Source: Marsupella aquatica (lineage: Eukaryota; Marchantiophyta). From it: DNA of 64,000 nt. The stretch is taken from positions 20,708,001 through 20,772,000 of the forward strand of contig OZ316891.1 in NCBI GenBank assembly GCA_973895155.1, given 5' to 3'. This document shows, piece by piece, positions 35,975 through 48,575 of this stretch; position 1 is the stretch's first letter, and the number at the start of each line of letters is the position of its first letter. The notes under the pieces were generated by a model. The model did not search any database and was not told the origin of the DNA. It saw only the letters and a list, made by a program, of their open reading frames with translations. The position numbers were made by a program, and so were the translations under genes.

Positions 35975-36956
35975 GTCTTAATCTCATTTATTGTTGTACA
36001 GCTCAGCTTGCAGCTTCACGAGGAAAGCTGCCTGATGACCTTTTCGGAGCGATTGCACAACTGTGTTCAAAGTCTTTTAGCCTGCGTGTTTTGTTCACTG
36101 TCTCAATCCTACTCAAAGTCAAGCATGCAGTTAATGGTTTCGTTCTTTAGCCCGGAGGTGGGTGCAGCCTGCGGTGGAAAGACCCAGGAAACCATCTGAG
36201 CACACCAATAGACGACCATGCAGTTACTGCATATCTAGGTCCACTCGACGTTATGGAGCTGTATGGAGTAGATATGATTGACTCTGTCGCAATGCATCTT
36301 GACCAGCTGCAGACAATATGAATAGGAGCAAAGATTGAAGTAATGTTTGATGTCTAGAATATCTGCTGTCCTGAGCTTTGCTCCGTCTCCCTAGTTGCTC
36401 TTGGATACTCGATCGCAAATGCTGCAATGCAAGTCTTGACGAGCTGGGGTTGAAGCCCCAAGTAGGAACTGAACTTCAAGTCCGCAATTTTGTAAGAAGG
36501 AAATGGCACTGGTTTCTCCCAATTTTCCAGCGTCTGTGGTGATGGTGAGGTCCTTGGTACCGTGGTCTGGGGACTCTTTTCCGAGGCCTTCGAAAATAGA
36601 GCCCTGTTTTCATGATAACCATGTCTAGTATGTTCAGAATTTTTGGAATTACGTGCTTCCTTGAGATCTTTTGGCAGAAAGGCTCATTTCATCAATTGTA
36701 TGGCCTCGTCGGATCAGAATTCGATTCAGAAACCAACTGCTCCCGCTTCGAAGTAAACTGACCACCACATCATAACGAATCATGCATCAGGACAGAACCC
36801 AATTCTGAAATCAATCTTGTCTAGAGCTTGAAATTAGAAGCTAACTGGAACTCAACACACAGCGCAATCCCCAGACTGTTTCGCTGTCACCATCTACGAC
36901 ACCAGCTGCTATCCAACGTCGTCACACTCTGTTGGTTCTCCCAAATCCCGAATAGA
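35975..36956. other. Intergenic gap between convergent genes
   Basis: Lies between the 3' end of the plus-strand RING gene and the 3' end of the minus-strand LYR gene. I see no coding sequence or repeat. It should hold both 3' UTRs. Confidence 0.5.
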
Positions 36957-38028
36957 TTAACTACTCAAGCCGTGAGGAAAGAGATAAAACCAGGATGTAA
37001 AAAGGAAGCCAAATTTCACCTTCTCTAGAGTCATACGCACGGCATCTCGTCCCACGACAACCAGTCTAGCAATCTGCACCAAATAAAAGCGTATTTCAGG
37101 AATTTGGAAGGGGCTCAATGAATAAAATGAGAAACCCTATCAAGAGTGCAATTGTACACAAACAATGTTCCTATTGGAATCAATATTTCTTCATGCTCCC
37201 AACCTAGCAACTTACTGAGAGTGGGAGACCTACCAAAATGACGACAAAGACTTCACGTGTTGGCAAAGTGACAAGTTGGCAAGAAGGAACGAACCGTCTC
37301 CGGGTCTTTCTCGAATTTTGCAGCCTCAAACTCTCTTCGTGCACTCAGCCTCAGCATATCCTTCCTGCACCAGGCGCCTTGATGCTTTAGCTCCAAGCCT
37401 CCAGCTCGCAGCGGTCTATCAAATGAGACAATGAGGAACCACAAACACAGAGAGAACCTAGCTTCCTCCTCCAACCCTAGTCGCTAGGAAAAATCAAGGT
37501 TGGCTGCAGCTACGAAGCTTTCTATACCGAAGTCATGTCTCCTAAGACAGCAACCCTCGCATATTCGACACTGTGGAATTACAGGTGGATGCAAATTTTT
37601 CTAAACACATTGCAATCACTGGGTGAGGAGTGAACGGCCCTGCTGAAGAAACTGAACATCTGTGACCCTTAAACAAATTGGATGGCCTTGCATCAGAGTG
37701 CCCTCAACAATCACAAACCCAATTGACATCAGAGCCGATTCAACCAATCTAACACAGAATGAATTCCAGCAGCGTACCAGGGGATGCCTTCCTCGTTAGC
37801 CCAAGTAAACACTCGAGTAGCACGCCAGATATCTCGGTAGAGGGACAAAACTTCACGGCGGGTGGTTGTGATACCGATGAGAGGAGACGACGTTCTGGTC
37901 GGGGCCAAGTGCTTGTCCAGAAACTCTTCCACGGGAATCTCGTCGGATGTCAACAGCCGACGGCCGCACGCTGCTGCCGGAAGAGTCATGTTCATAATCT
38001 GGCCCCTCGCCCGCAACTTCAACCACAT
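36957..38028 (-). CDS. LYR-motif mitochondrial protein, 3 exons
   Basis: Small proteins of the Complex1_LYR family bind mitochondrial acyl carrier protein and help Fe-S cluster delivery or respiratory complex assembly. Exons: 38028-37778, 37364-37295, 37073-36957; GT-AG junctions and phases close to 145 aa. Blocks are REVLSLYRDIWRATRVFTW (the L-Y-R triplet with the downstream Phe), NEEGIPW joined across intron 1 to KDMLRLSARREFEAAKFEKD, then IARLVVVGRDAVRMTLEKV. The N-terminus (MWLKLRARG...) is basic and free of acidic residues at first, fitting a presequence. An in-frame Met 12 residues later, and upstream Mets, are alternatives. The last ~20 residues are unlike the family, so a further 3' intron (donor near 37020) is possible. 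A four-unit tandem repeat begins ~40 bp upstream of the start. Confidence 0.8.
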
Positions 38029-38064
38029 TTTGTGTCTTCTCTCTATCAGTGACCAGTTTAACTC

Positions 38065-38412
38065 AAAGCTTACTTCGGATTTCTGAAACCCAATGTCGAC
38101 GGAAGATATCGATCTCCAGCACAGCCACCAGAAATTCACTCCGCTTTGGAAGTAGCTTACTTCTGATTTCTCAAACCCAATGTCGCCGAAAGTTATCGAT
38201 CTTCAGCACAGCCACCCGAACTTCACGCCGCTTTGGAAATAGCTTACTTCTGATTTCTGAAACCCAATATTGTCGACGAAAGATATCGAGCGTCAGCACA
38301 GACACCACAAATTCACTCCGCTTTGGAAGTAGCTTACTTCTGATTTCTCAAACCCAATCGCCGAAAGATATCGATCTTCAGGACCGCCACCAGAAATTCA
38401 CGACGCTTTGAA
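38065..38412. repeat. Four ~89-bp tandem units just upstream of the LYR gene
   Basis: The unit starts near GCTTACTTCTGATTTCTSAAACCC (38067, 38155, 38242 and 38332), runs through GAAAGATATCGATCTTCAGC and ends at TTCACTCCGCTTTGGAA. Units vary by substitutions and 2-4 base indels. The array occupies the 5' leader or promoter of the minus-strand LYR gene. Confidence 0.9.
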
Positions 38413-39510
38413 GGTCGCTCAATGCACGATCCTCTGTAGAACTTCCTGTTAGATCGTCTGTCATCTCGACTCCACTATGCAGTTGTTCACATAATTATGG
38501 GGATTTCTGGGGTCACAGCCTCTTTTCTTCCGATTGTTTGGGTTCTGCTACACACCAGATTTCTTCCGTCAACGATTTGTGTTTGGTGCACATGTCATGC
38601 CTCTCTCAGGACTCAATTGTTTGGGACACATCAGAATTACTTGCTCGAACTTCGCATCTGAACTTCCTGTATCGATGATTACTGAGAAGTGTAATGTCTC
38701 AATGAAGTTGCACAGTGCATACATCAATGTGATCAATTGCAGTCGATCTGTAAATCTCAGGTCGCTCTGTAAATCTCACAAACTGTGGAGAACAAACAGA
38801 GTAGATGGATCTCAGTCTACAATAGAAATATCTGTGTTGTTGTTTGTCTCCCAATTGAAAAAAGTATATCCTCGATGGTGTACTTCCAAGCATGAGGTCA
38901 GTTCATATCAATTAGTGCTCCACACACAATTGCATACAAGCGAGCTCACAGTTTTAGAAGTGAGGGGCTTTACCGTGATGTGCACACAGTTTGAGAAGTG
39001 AGGGCTTCTTGAATGAATTTCAATTGGTTTTTTCAAGGCAGAAAAAGAAAGAAAGCGAGGGGCTTTACCTCATTGTGCACACAGCAGCACGTAACTTCTA
39101 ACGTCGAGCACCAATGAAGCAATCAATTCCAGGAAAGAGCACATGCTAATACACTCGGAATTGCAAGAAAAAGTGGCCAAGAGTTGTCCAATAATAGGGG
39201 ATAAACCTCAAAATTTGATGGACCTTAACTTAGTAGCCGAGTTAACTTAGTAGCCTAGGTTAAGAACAGAAAAGGTAGGTTAAGGACAGAAAAGGTTATG
39301 GACTACCAATAACCCTAAACCCTGAAGTTTTTGCCATAAAGATTAGTCTCATGTCATGACCAAAACTCACTCTAGTGGCTAGTGAGAAAACAAACAAACT
39401 TGTATACAACCCTGTGAAAAGCTGTGACCATCTGTTTATGGTCAAAAGCCATCGTCCCCAACTTTGAAGCATCAAAACACCCTAATGAATGAGTTTTGTA
39501 ACCATTCTCT
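38413..39510. other. Gene-free stretch
   Basis: No gene is recognised. A 155-codon open stretch on the plus strand (38534-39001) is Cys/Ser-rich without a recognisable domain and is treated as chance. Short duplications of GAGGGGCTTTACC (near 38963 and 39058) are present. Confidence 0.5.
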
Positions 39511-41732
39511 TTTTTTAATTTTTAAAAGGGGGAGCGCAGGGCCCATCAATAACACGCACAGGGACGAAAGCCACCCAGAAGAAAACAAAGGGGCCCAACA
39601 CCCGGGCCAGAGACCCCAGAAAAACCAACCCTAGTCAGGCCAGAGAGCCCAACACCACCACCACAGATTCTCCACCCTGGAGATCCTGGAATGCAGCAAA
39701 CTACACTTCTCCTTTCCATCTCTATGAATCCTATGTTTTCTCGTATTACCCCTAAGATGACACTTATCATTGGTGTCCTCATTGAGAGGCTTCCAGTCAT
39801 GATTACTCTCCTGGCTACTACCCCTCTTGTGATTCTCGCTCTTGCGAGCGCAATGCCAACCAATATGTCCTGCACACTTAAGGTGTTGGCTACAAACACA
39901 AAAAAAACATCCTGTCAGTCATCATTATCGGATGCAGATTGAACGTGGGCTCTCCACAGTCTCCCAGGGTTGGAGAACCACTTGGAGTTGACTGATAGCT
40001 TTCCTCAGTTGTCTCCATTTGTTTTCTGATCTGTTGACATCAAGCATGGCAAGAAGATGCTTGGCGGTTTGCCGTAATACCACCCATCCCGGGAGTCTCC
40101 CCAGGAATTGTGTGTATGTGGCAGTGTTTCTCGCCTTCCAAATGCTTGAGCACATCTCCGTAATTAAAACAAGGGGGCCAGGTCTCCTCTTGTGCCTCTT
40201 GATAGCAGTATAGATGTTATCATAAAGGGATCTTGTGTCAATCTGCATCGCGTCCAACCCTTGCAATAGAGTGCGCACCTCTCTCCACCGGTTTTGAACC
40301 GTGCTGCAGCTGAAAAACATATGTTCAGTAGTTTTGAGTTGCAGCTTGCATTTCGTGCACTGTCCGTCAAACACTCCTCAAGTGTGAGCCCTTCTATTGT
40401 TGACAAAACCGTGGTGTAGCAGCCTCCACATGTAGAACCTCACTTTCAGGAAAGACCATCCTCTCCAAATTTTGCTCCAAATCTGCTTCCATTGATGAAG
40501 AGTATTGGTCTGTCCCCATTGTCGGTTAAGTTTTGTAACATCAATCATAGGCTTTACTTCGCATTGTCTCCAAGTTTTGATAGGAAAGGTCCACCCTCTG
40601 TTCATGCCCTTCCAATCCCACACCCATCTGCTGCAGCTTTGTAGGTTTGAGGGGGAAGGGCCAGATCCCTGTCTCAGTTGTCTATAAAATTCACGGAACG
40701 CAACATCTCCAGTCTGTTGCTATGAATGGTTTGAAGGATATCCGCCGTATTAGTCCACTCTCCTTGTTTTGTCTTGAGATCCCTGAGGTTCTTGATGGCT
40801 CGATTGGCAAGGAACAGTCTTAGATCAATATCTTCTTGCTCCGTCATGTCCCCGTCCCATAGGAAAAGTAGCACGGTCCGTTTGATGGACAGGTGATTTG
40901 GCAGTATGCTAACCCCAAAATGGAATTTCAGAAACCTACTCTTCTCAAACCACCCATTAATCAGATCTTGCAAAGTTGGTGACCTTTGTATTGTCATCCT
41001 GTTGCTCAACAGGATAGCTTCCATGGGTGTCCACCGCCTTCGTTCTTTTTTGCCAGCCCCAAAATTCAATCCTTTGTGAATGATCTCGTTCGCCATTTGC
41101 ACCCAATCCCGGTTCTCTCCTGTGAAAATCTTAGAGATATATCTTATCTTGAGCAGCTTGGCTTGTTCCTGAAAGGCCAGCAATCCCAGACCCCCTTCTC
41201 CTTTATGTCAGTAATTACCTGCCAGGCGATCAACACTTTCTTGTATGCGTTGTGGTCTCCCTTTCCCCACAGAAACCCTCTGTAGATTTTTTCCATTTCC
41301 TTGTATCCAATCTTGTACAACACCATCGACGTAAGGTGGTAGGTAGGGATAGTACGCAGAACGTGCTTGAGAAGGACAGATCTCCCCGCCATCGTCAAGC
41401 TTATGTTAGTCCAGTGATTCAGCCGACCTCTTAACTTCCCCAACAAAAAAGCGGCTTCGTGAGATGGACACATTTTAAATCCAATTGGGCAACCAAGATA
41501 CTCAGTGAGTTCGCCTATTCTTGCGATCTTGCACCCAGTGCTGTGCAGCCAGTTCGGGTACAACCCTTCTGGGAGGTAAATAGGTATAATCTTTGATTTC
41601 TGCAAGTTCAGTAGAGCACCTGAAATGTTCTCGCACTGTTGGACCACCTCTCTAGCTGTCCGGAATTCATTTTCAGTTGTAGCGAGGAAAAGACCAGTGT
41701 CGTCAGCAAAAAGTTGGTGGCACAGGCTGTCC
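39511..41732 (-). mobile_element. 5'-truncated LINE (non-LTR retrotransposon) with target duplication
   Basis: Flanked by a perfect 15-bp duplication TTGTAACCATTCTCT (39496-39510 and 41733-41747). The element's 3' end is an A-rich tail (T-rich on the plus strand from 39511). The 5' end begins only a few codons before the reverse transcriptase FADD motif, so endonuclease and most of the RT are missing. Remaining pieces in order: RT palm C-terminus (41732-41144), linker/thumb (41183-40674, shifted frame), zinc-binding RT-associated region with WRLLHHG (40623-40378) and C-terminal part (40406-39925). A His/Cys-rich stretch resembling a zinc knuckle lies near 39850-39910. Several frame breaks show it is dead. 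Confidence 0.92.
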
Positions 41733-41747
41733 TTGTAACCATTCTCT

Positions 41748-42063
41748 AAACTATGGGGTACCCAATAGGTATTTTCATATTATGTTGACCAAAAAGTTTA
41801 TGAAGTGCAAAAAGTAAATAACCTGTTATAATAATTAAAATCAAGATTAGAATATTGCTAGAATAGTACGTTTATAAAAGGGGTATTTGTTAGGTTAGGA
41901 TTGCAAGTGGTATCTAAAACATACACTAAAGGAGTCCTTTTAGTCTAGTCTGAGCCTTGTTCATACCTAAATGTATTTTGCAATCAAAGTCTACCATTCA
42001 TGACCTACTCGGAGTGTAAAGCCATATCTAAATTTATATGGTAACATAAATTCTTGACATTGA
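41748..42063. other. AT-rich stretch between two mobile elements
   Basis: No gene, tandem repeat or motif recognised. It lies between the LINE's right target duplication and the pogo-like element. Confidence 0.5.
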
Positions 42064-43228
42064 CAGTAGTCTTGTGAATAGTGATGGGTATTGGGAGCCT
42101 TTCCTGTGCATACACATTGGTATTTGGGCTAATATTTTGAATGTCTGGCAGCTGAAAATATGCCCAGGGAGTTTACATATGTGCAGGAACCTTTTATTAT
42201 GTACTCCTGGGTATATGTTCTCATTTATGTTAATGGTTTTATATAGGATAAGTGCAGATTGTGATCAAAGGGTTTCAACTAAGTGAAACGTGCATGTATT
42301 TGACATGTGATTCTCTTCTTAGGTCACACACTAAAGTCCTCATACCCGAAACTCTTGTACAGGCCCTTTTGAAATGGATAAATTAAGTGCTTCTAAATAC
42401 TCTATATGATTTAAACCAGGCTCTTACAGATAAGTGCCAGTCGGAACCAGGGTCTGAACCTATTATTAATGAAAACATATTGTATATAATGTGCACCAAA
42501 GATAGATGCATGTGTACTCCGACTTATAAACAAACTGCATCTATGTATTTGTCTTTTATTGAGGGTCAACATGCACTTATGCAAACTGCATTTGGTAGTT
42601 CATTTACAAAGAAAATGGCATAATGTTAGGGGACTACATGCCTGGCCCAAACTCAACCATGGAGTGCCGTTATAGACGGTGCACTTAGACTAGGGGGACT
42701 GTAGAGTGAATCGTGTCTAAGTGCAGGCTCCGTGGAAGACACCACCAGCCAGCACCTATCCACAGAATGCACTATGCTATAAGTGCATGAGACATCATTT
42801 ATGCACTTCTCCATATGTGCATAGTCTGCACTATCTAATAAGTGCATGGGAAATCACTTATGCACGTCCCTGTTGTGCTGCCAGGTCACACACATCGGAC
42901 TCCTCGTACCCTGAGCCGTCCTATAGCATATTTCAACTGGATAAGTCCATGAATCTACTTTAGTAGTTGTTTGCTCCACTTATCTATAAATGCATCTCCT
43001 CTATGCATTGCAGTAATTGATAAATGCATGTATACACTTATCGACAGAAATGCACTTATGTATTAGTGCCATATTTTGTCTTTTAGTGAGGGCCTACCCG
43101 CACTTATGTAAACTGCATTTTCTGTTGCATTTAGGAAGAAAATTCTTATCATTTTAGGGGAAAACATGCTTGGCCTCCACTAATCCACATAATGCACTTA
43201 TCCCCCTCCACTTATACACGGTTCACTG
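42064..43228 (+). mobile_element. Pogo/Tigger-like non-autonomous DNA element, copy 2
   Basis: The right end is CACTTATACACGGTTCACTG followed by TA. The proposed left end (CAGTAGTCTTGTGAATAGTG at 42064) is a weaker inverted match. ATAAGTGCA words recur through it. An internal direct duplication relates 42550-42650 to 43070-43175 (GCACTTATGCAAACTGCATTT, then a TAGGGGA block). The last ~150 bp match the reverse complement of 22129-22260. No transposase frame is present. Confidence 0.6.
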
Positions 43229-43699
43229 TACATTGCAAAGCAGAAACGAAAAATCAGGCTAAAGCTATAGGATATACATTTTTTTCATGAAACTGGGTTA
43301 ACTTACTCCACGAGTATAGACTTGCAATGGAACCGAGCCGCCAAGGGTTTAGGGTTTAGGATTCCTCGAATCCTCTCCAGACGCTTTCTTTCTGGAATGG
43401 CCAAATTCAACAGCTCCACAAATTTTGCGCTTGGAAGAGAAGACAGGACCAACGCGAATCCTCAACTACGTGATTGTGTTACATCACATTGACACACTGC
43501 TATCAAAATTCCCTTCTCGACATGCTTGGATCGGGTCGGAACTGGAGACCACGAGATTTCGAGTTCCTTGATGTGGAACCTTGTCTCTCACTCACAGAGA
43601 TTGAGGACCTCGAAGCAAATTGAGACCAGACGAGTTTTCTAGTTATTCTGGAAGACAACAGAACTGTTGCGCTTGAATGACCTGATTTTGATTTTCGAC

Positions 43700-46600
43700 A
43701 TGAAGAAGCAAGTTGCAGCTCGTGGTGAGGGCTTTAAGCTGCGGAAGAAGCCGCGTGGGATAGGCCTTAAAGGACCGGCACACGATGAGGAGAAAGATGA
43801 CCAGGAACTGTTGGAATCGAAGACCGGGATGGCTGCTGAGGATTCTTCTCGGAGCAAGACCTTTTCAGCTGGTCGATTTCACGACTTGGGTCTAGCGGAG
43901 ACTGTGGCTAACCACCTGCACGGTGAGCGGCCCTTCCCTTCTCTACCTTAAACCCGTTCTCATTTACTTTACTCTCCCGAAGCAGAGAAAATGGATGAAC
44001 TGTCAAGTGTGGAGCCAGATGGCGTTAGTAGTTTGTGCTTTTTCAGATGGCTTCACACCTTCCTCTGCATGCCATCTCCGAAACAGCAAATTCAGATTGA
44101 CTGACTGTCCACCACGGCAGGCTCTAGCATTATTTCTGATGGTCACAGTAAAATCAAATTGTGCCCCGTAGGCTGATTTATTGTCTGTTTGAATTTCAGG
44201 TCGCATGGGTTTCACAGCACCAACTCACATTCAGAAGGAGGCAATTCCTGTCATTCTTTCCGGAAAGGATGTGTATCCTGTCAATTGACTGAATTTTGTT
44301 AATTGCCTCTCTTAATTTTCTTAATTCTCTCTCTTTTCTTTTGTGGTAAAGTTCGGCAATTTTAAGCCTCGCCTGGTGTCTGCCAACTTGTTGCCCTTGA
44401 TAAGACTCAAGATAGACTGGTAAATGCGGGAACAGGAACTGGCAAGACGTTGGTGTATCTTGCACCGATTGTGAATGCTCTACAGGGCAATAAGAAACGG
44501 ATTAACCGCACAGATGGCACTTATGGTAGGTCAATCATGAATTGACTGTGAAACATTTTCCTCAAGGTTTAATGTCATTAATGTGATTCCGTTCCGTCAG
44601 GTAGTCCGACCTGATCGTATCTTACAATCTCTTTCCCGGCATAAACTGAGAACGTAGACATTTGGTCAGACAGTGCACTCAGAGATAACTCAAGTCGCAT
44701 AACGCATATAATCTATGAGATATGTGCTGAAGGTTAGAGTAATCCATCCGTGTTTAGGCAATGAGCATGTTATAGGTCATTCAGTGTTTTGTTTTGGTAA
44801 CTTTCCAAAGCTGACACGACGAAAGTGCAGCTTTGGTGCTGGTTCCAACACGGGAATTATGTGTACAGGTTTTCTCCGTAGTGGAAAAGCTAGTGCATCG
44901 TTTCATTTGGCTAGTCCCTGGATCGCTTATGGGGGGCGAAAACCGTGCAAAAGAAAAGGCACGTCTTCGCAAAGGTGGGTTTTTAATACTGTTGGTCGAG
45001 TTAGATTCTGTTAGCGATTCCTCCTGACCATTCAGTCGGATTTCCGTTTGAAAAAACATTTCTGTCAAATTTGTTTTCTCTCTTCGCAGCCGAATAGCTG
45101 CTTAGGGGAATCCGTCGTCATTTGCTTTCACAAACCATTCTCAAAGGGCATATTTTTCGATTGTTTTTCAGATTGATATAAGAAAGATTGCGGCACCTTC
45201 ACTACAATATGCATTCGACTTTGTTGCATATCCTGATCGTGTGGCTTATTTTGTTTTGATTCAATGTTTGTGATGGGTTTTTATTTCAGGTGTCACTATT
45301 CTCATCGCAACTCCGGGTCGTCTGTTGGATCATTTAAAAAACACCAATTCATTCAAGCTTGACAATCTGAAATGGCTGGTATTTGATGAGGCTGATAGGT
45401 GAGACTTTATGCCTAACAGTTGTGAAATCTGAGTGTGGAATGGACTCCATTTTAATGTTCATCAAGCCAGCATCTTCTTCCTCAGATTGCTTAGATGGAA
45501 GAATGGCAATGCGGGTAAAGGGGAAGAATGGCCATGCTGGGTTCAGACGCTATAATTTTGGAGAATGGTTTGTAATATGATTGATACTTGTAGTTTCTGG
45601 GAACTTTTATGCTAGTTTTGTGTGGAGAATGTGTCTTTGCCCCAGGTTCAGCAAAACCGTTTATTATGCTATTGTAGTACGTTATAGAGTTGTCGTATGT
45701 GGCCACAAGGACTTAAGTGGTTGCATGGTTTCATCAGCACATTCTGAGAGATAGCGAACATTACTTATTCAACGTTATATTGATACACAGATTGCTGGAC
45801 ATGGGTTTTGAGAAAGACGTACAGAGTATTTTGTCGTTGTTGGATTCCCGACAATCTACACCCAATCCCGGCAGCAGTATTGGTTCCGTCCAGCACAATG
45901 ATGGAAGACAAAATATTCTGCTGTCTGCAACTCTGAACGAGCATGTGAATCAACTTGCCCAACTCAGTCTCAGAGATCCTATTACTGTAGGGCTCCACAC
46001 AAGAGAAACCAATGGACAAAGTGAAAGCAGAGAGACATCAGGCAAACTAAAAAACCATAACGATGATATAGACCAACACGACGAAGAAGGCATTTCTGAT
46101 GGACAGGCTGACTATAATATACCTTCACAGTTGAAGCAGTGCTACTACAAAGGTATGTAATCTTTTTGATGAACCCCTGTAATGATTGATGGAAAAATGA
46201 AATTTTTGGTTAGCTGTCTCAGGTTCCATTCCAAGCTTGGGAAACTTAGATATGTAGGCCGATGGTCGAGAGAACGATGCTCCCTGAGTTCTTGTGTCCG
46301 GTCAAACAATTGCAAGTGATGGATTTGAAAAGGTGTTAGATCGAAGGACATCAAGTTGGAGTAGTGGGTTATTGACAGAACATCAGAAAGTAGAGCTTAA
46401 GTGTTTATCTTCTAAAAGGAACTGCTTTGCGGGAGCGAACTGTACGAACAGTAATCTCTCTGCCGTGCGGGTTTGTCAATGAGGGTCTTTACAATGCAGG
46501 AACAAGTATGTGCTTGAATACTGATAAATTTCCTGGTGGTTGGTTGTCACATGTTTTATATCTGATAATGGATTGTTTATTATCATGTAGTTCCATCCAA

Positions 46601-48575
46601 ACTCAGACTCATAGCACTACTAGCCCTTCTACGACAAAGATCCCAAAATTCAGGCACAGGCAAGGTATGCACTGAAAATCCATTGATCACGCCATTGATG
46701 ATTTGGAAGAGCTTCAACAAGTTTTGGTCATGTCATCTAGTTGAGAATTGATGCAGAGAATATATTTGGTGAAAGGAAAACTGAGCTGTGTGGGTCAATG
46801 GTAGGGTCAGTTTTAGAGGGCACCTTGAGACCTATATGATTTAAATTACTGTGTCAATTTACTGTACGTGGTCATTGTCGTAAGACCCATCTCTCCCTGA
46901 AGCAGCTGTCCCCATCCTTTAGCATTTTGTCAGTGCTGCTGTTGCTTGGCATATTGGGCACATCCTTTCTATTTCACTCTGGGAAACATTTAGTGGCTCT
47001 GTGTACTTATGGAATGGCTCTGGTGTTCTTCCTGCAGCTGGTTGTATTTCTATCAACATGTGATGCCGTCGACTTCCATTTTTCACTGCTCCAAGAGTTC
47101 CATATGCCGACGGGCATGAATATAAGGACCCACAAAGGTGAAGCATTTCTGGAGTCCAAGGTTTTCCGACTACATGGGAATATGCTGCAAAAGGATCGCA
47201 TTGAAACTTTTCAGAAATTCGGCCAAGCATCAGCTGCTGTGTTAGTGTGCACAGATGTTGCATCTAGAGGGTTAGATTTCAAGGGTGTCACCTGCATCGT
47301 GCAATACGACCCCCCTGGAGATGCTGCAGAATATGTGCATCGGTGAGTCGCATGAATTAACCGGCATCTGTAGTTGAAGCCCATGATCAATTGAGACAAC
47401 TGCTCTTTTTTGGACTTCTGTTGCTTGTAATCTGTACAAAGGCATCGTAAGTAAATATGTTGACGATGGATATGAGAAACTTCCGAAGGCTTTTTACAAA
47501 AAGCCAGTCTACTTCCTTTTTGTGAGATGTTTGCAATACTCTCAGGACGTAATATCACCAAGACTCGATGTAGTCGCTGTCTGCAACGAAAGAGGTTGTG
47601 CTTTTACTAATCGTTTTGCTATGTTCGTTTATGGTCAATATTTCAGTGTGGGAAGGACAGCACGACTTGGTCAGGAAGGTGAAGCCATCTTGTTCTTGCA
47701 ACCTTGTGAAATAGACTATCTGAATGTGCTGCAGAAGCACAGTGTCACTTTGAAGGAGCTTCCTCTTCGGAAACTGTTGGATGTTCTGCCCACGGATCGT
47801 AAACGCAAGCAATCCGATGATTTTACTGCTCTAGAGACGCATCCAGTTGCGTCTTATATGCATCTGGCACTGGAGACTTTCGTTTCTAAGGTAAGTACTT
47901 GCTACTTGATGGCAAACCTCATACAGTTGCCAGGGATCTAGTGTTGTCTTTGTGACTTAAGTGATATGATGGAAGGGAAAAGCTCATTTATCCATTATTG
48001 GCTGGAAGAGTATGGCATCTTTGGCTAAAGCAAATACATTAATATTTCTCCCACAAACTGGCCTGGATGGCCTTCAGCTGGACCAAAGCTAACAACTCCG
48101 CAGTTCTTTGCTTTCCAGTGGGATGCTCTTCTTAGAATTAGAGATAATGGCGTGTCGTAAACTTTGGTAAGATTTGAATCGGGTGAAGACACAAGAGATA
48201 TTTTTGGTGCTTGCACATATCTAAAAGACTAACTTCGATCACTCTTCATGTGTAATTTTTTATTTTAACTTGTGTTCCTTGTGAATTTATTAGAAGGAGA
48301 GAAATGCTGTGGCTGCAAAAGCATTCGGGTCTTACGTCCGTGCATACTCTGCACACAAGGCAGAGTTGAAACCGATATTTCAGGTCCACAAATTGCATCT
48401 TGGGCATGTTGCAAAGAGTTTTGGATTGAATTCAGCACCGTCTGTGCTTGGAAAGATGGGGAAAAGGGCACCCAAGAGTAAGGAGCAGCTGAGAACACAG
48501 TACGCTAAAGATTCAAACGTACAGGGAGGTATTAAGAAGAAGCAGCGGCTGCATGCTGCCATCATGGGGGAGTAG
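43700..48575 (+). CDS. RH17: DEAD-box ATP-dependent RNA helicase, DDX31/RH17 (Dbp7) family, 10 exons
   Basis: A nucleolar RNA helicase for 60S ribosomal subunit assembly. Exons: 43700-43922, 44200-44272, 44416-44525, 44831-44974, 45290-45398, 45791-46152, 46591-46664, 47038-47342, 47647-47890, 48294-48575; phases close to 641 aa. Motifs in order: Q-motif region [22 protein letters not shown], Ia PTRELC, Ib [16 protein letters not shown] (DEAD), [50 protein letters not shown]. The C-terminal ~90 aa carry the family's DUF4217-type region ([12 protein letters not shown]...[15 protein letters not shown] pattern) and a Lys-rich end. The DDX31 assignment rests on the long insert between motifs III and IV and on this C-terminus. 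The start MKKQ follows an in-frame upstream open region; I chose the ATG nearest the basic N-terminus. Confidence 0.95.

Noticed and set aside
38065-38412. CRISPR-like direct repeats
   Set aside because: The whole ~89-bp unit repeats, with no unique spacers, in a eukaryotic genome with introns; an ordinary tandem array.
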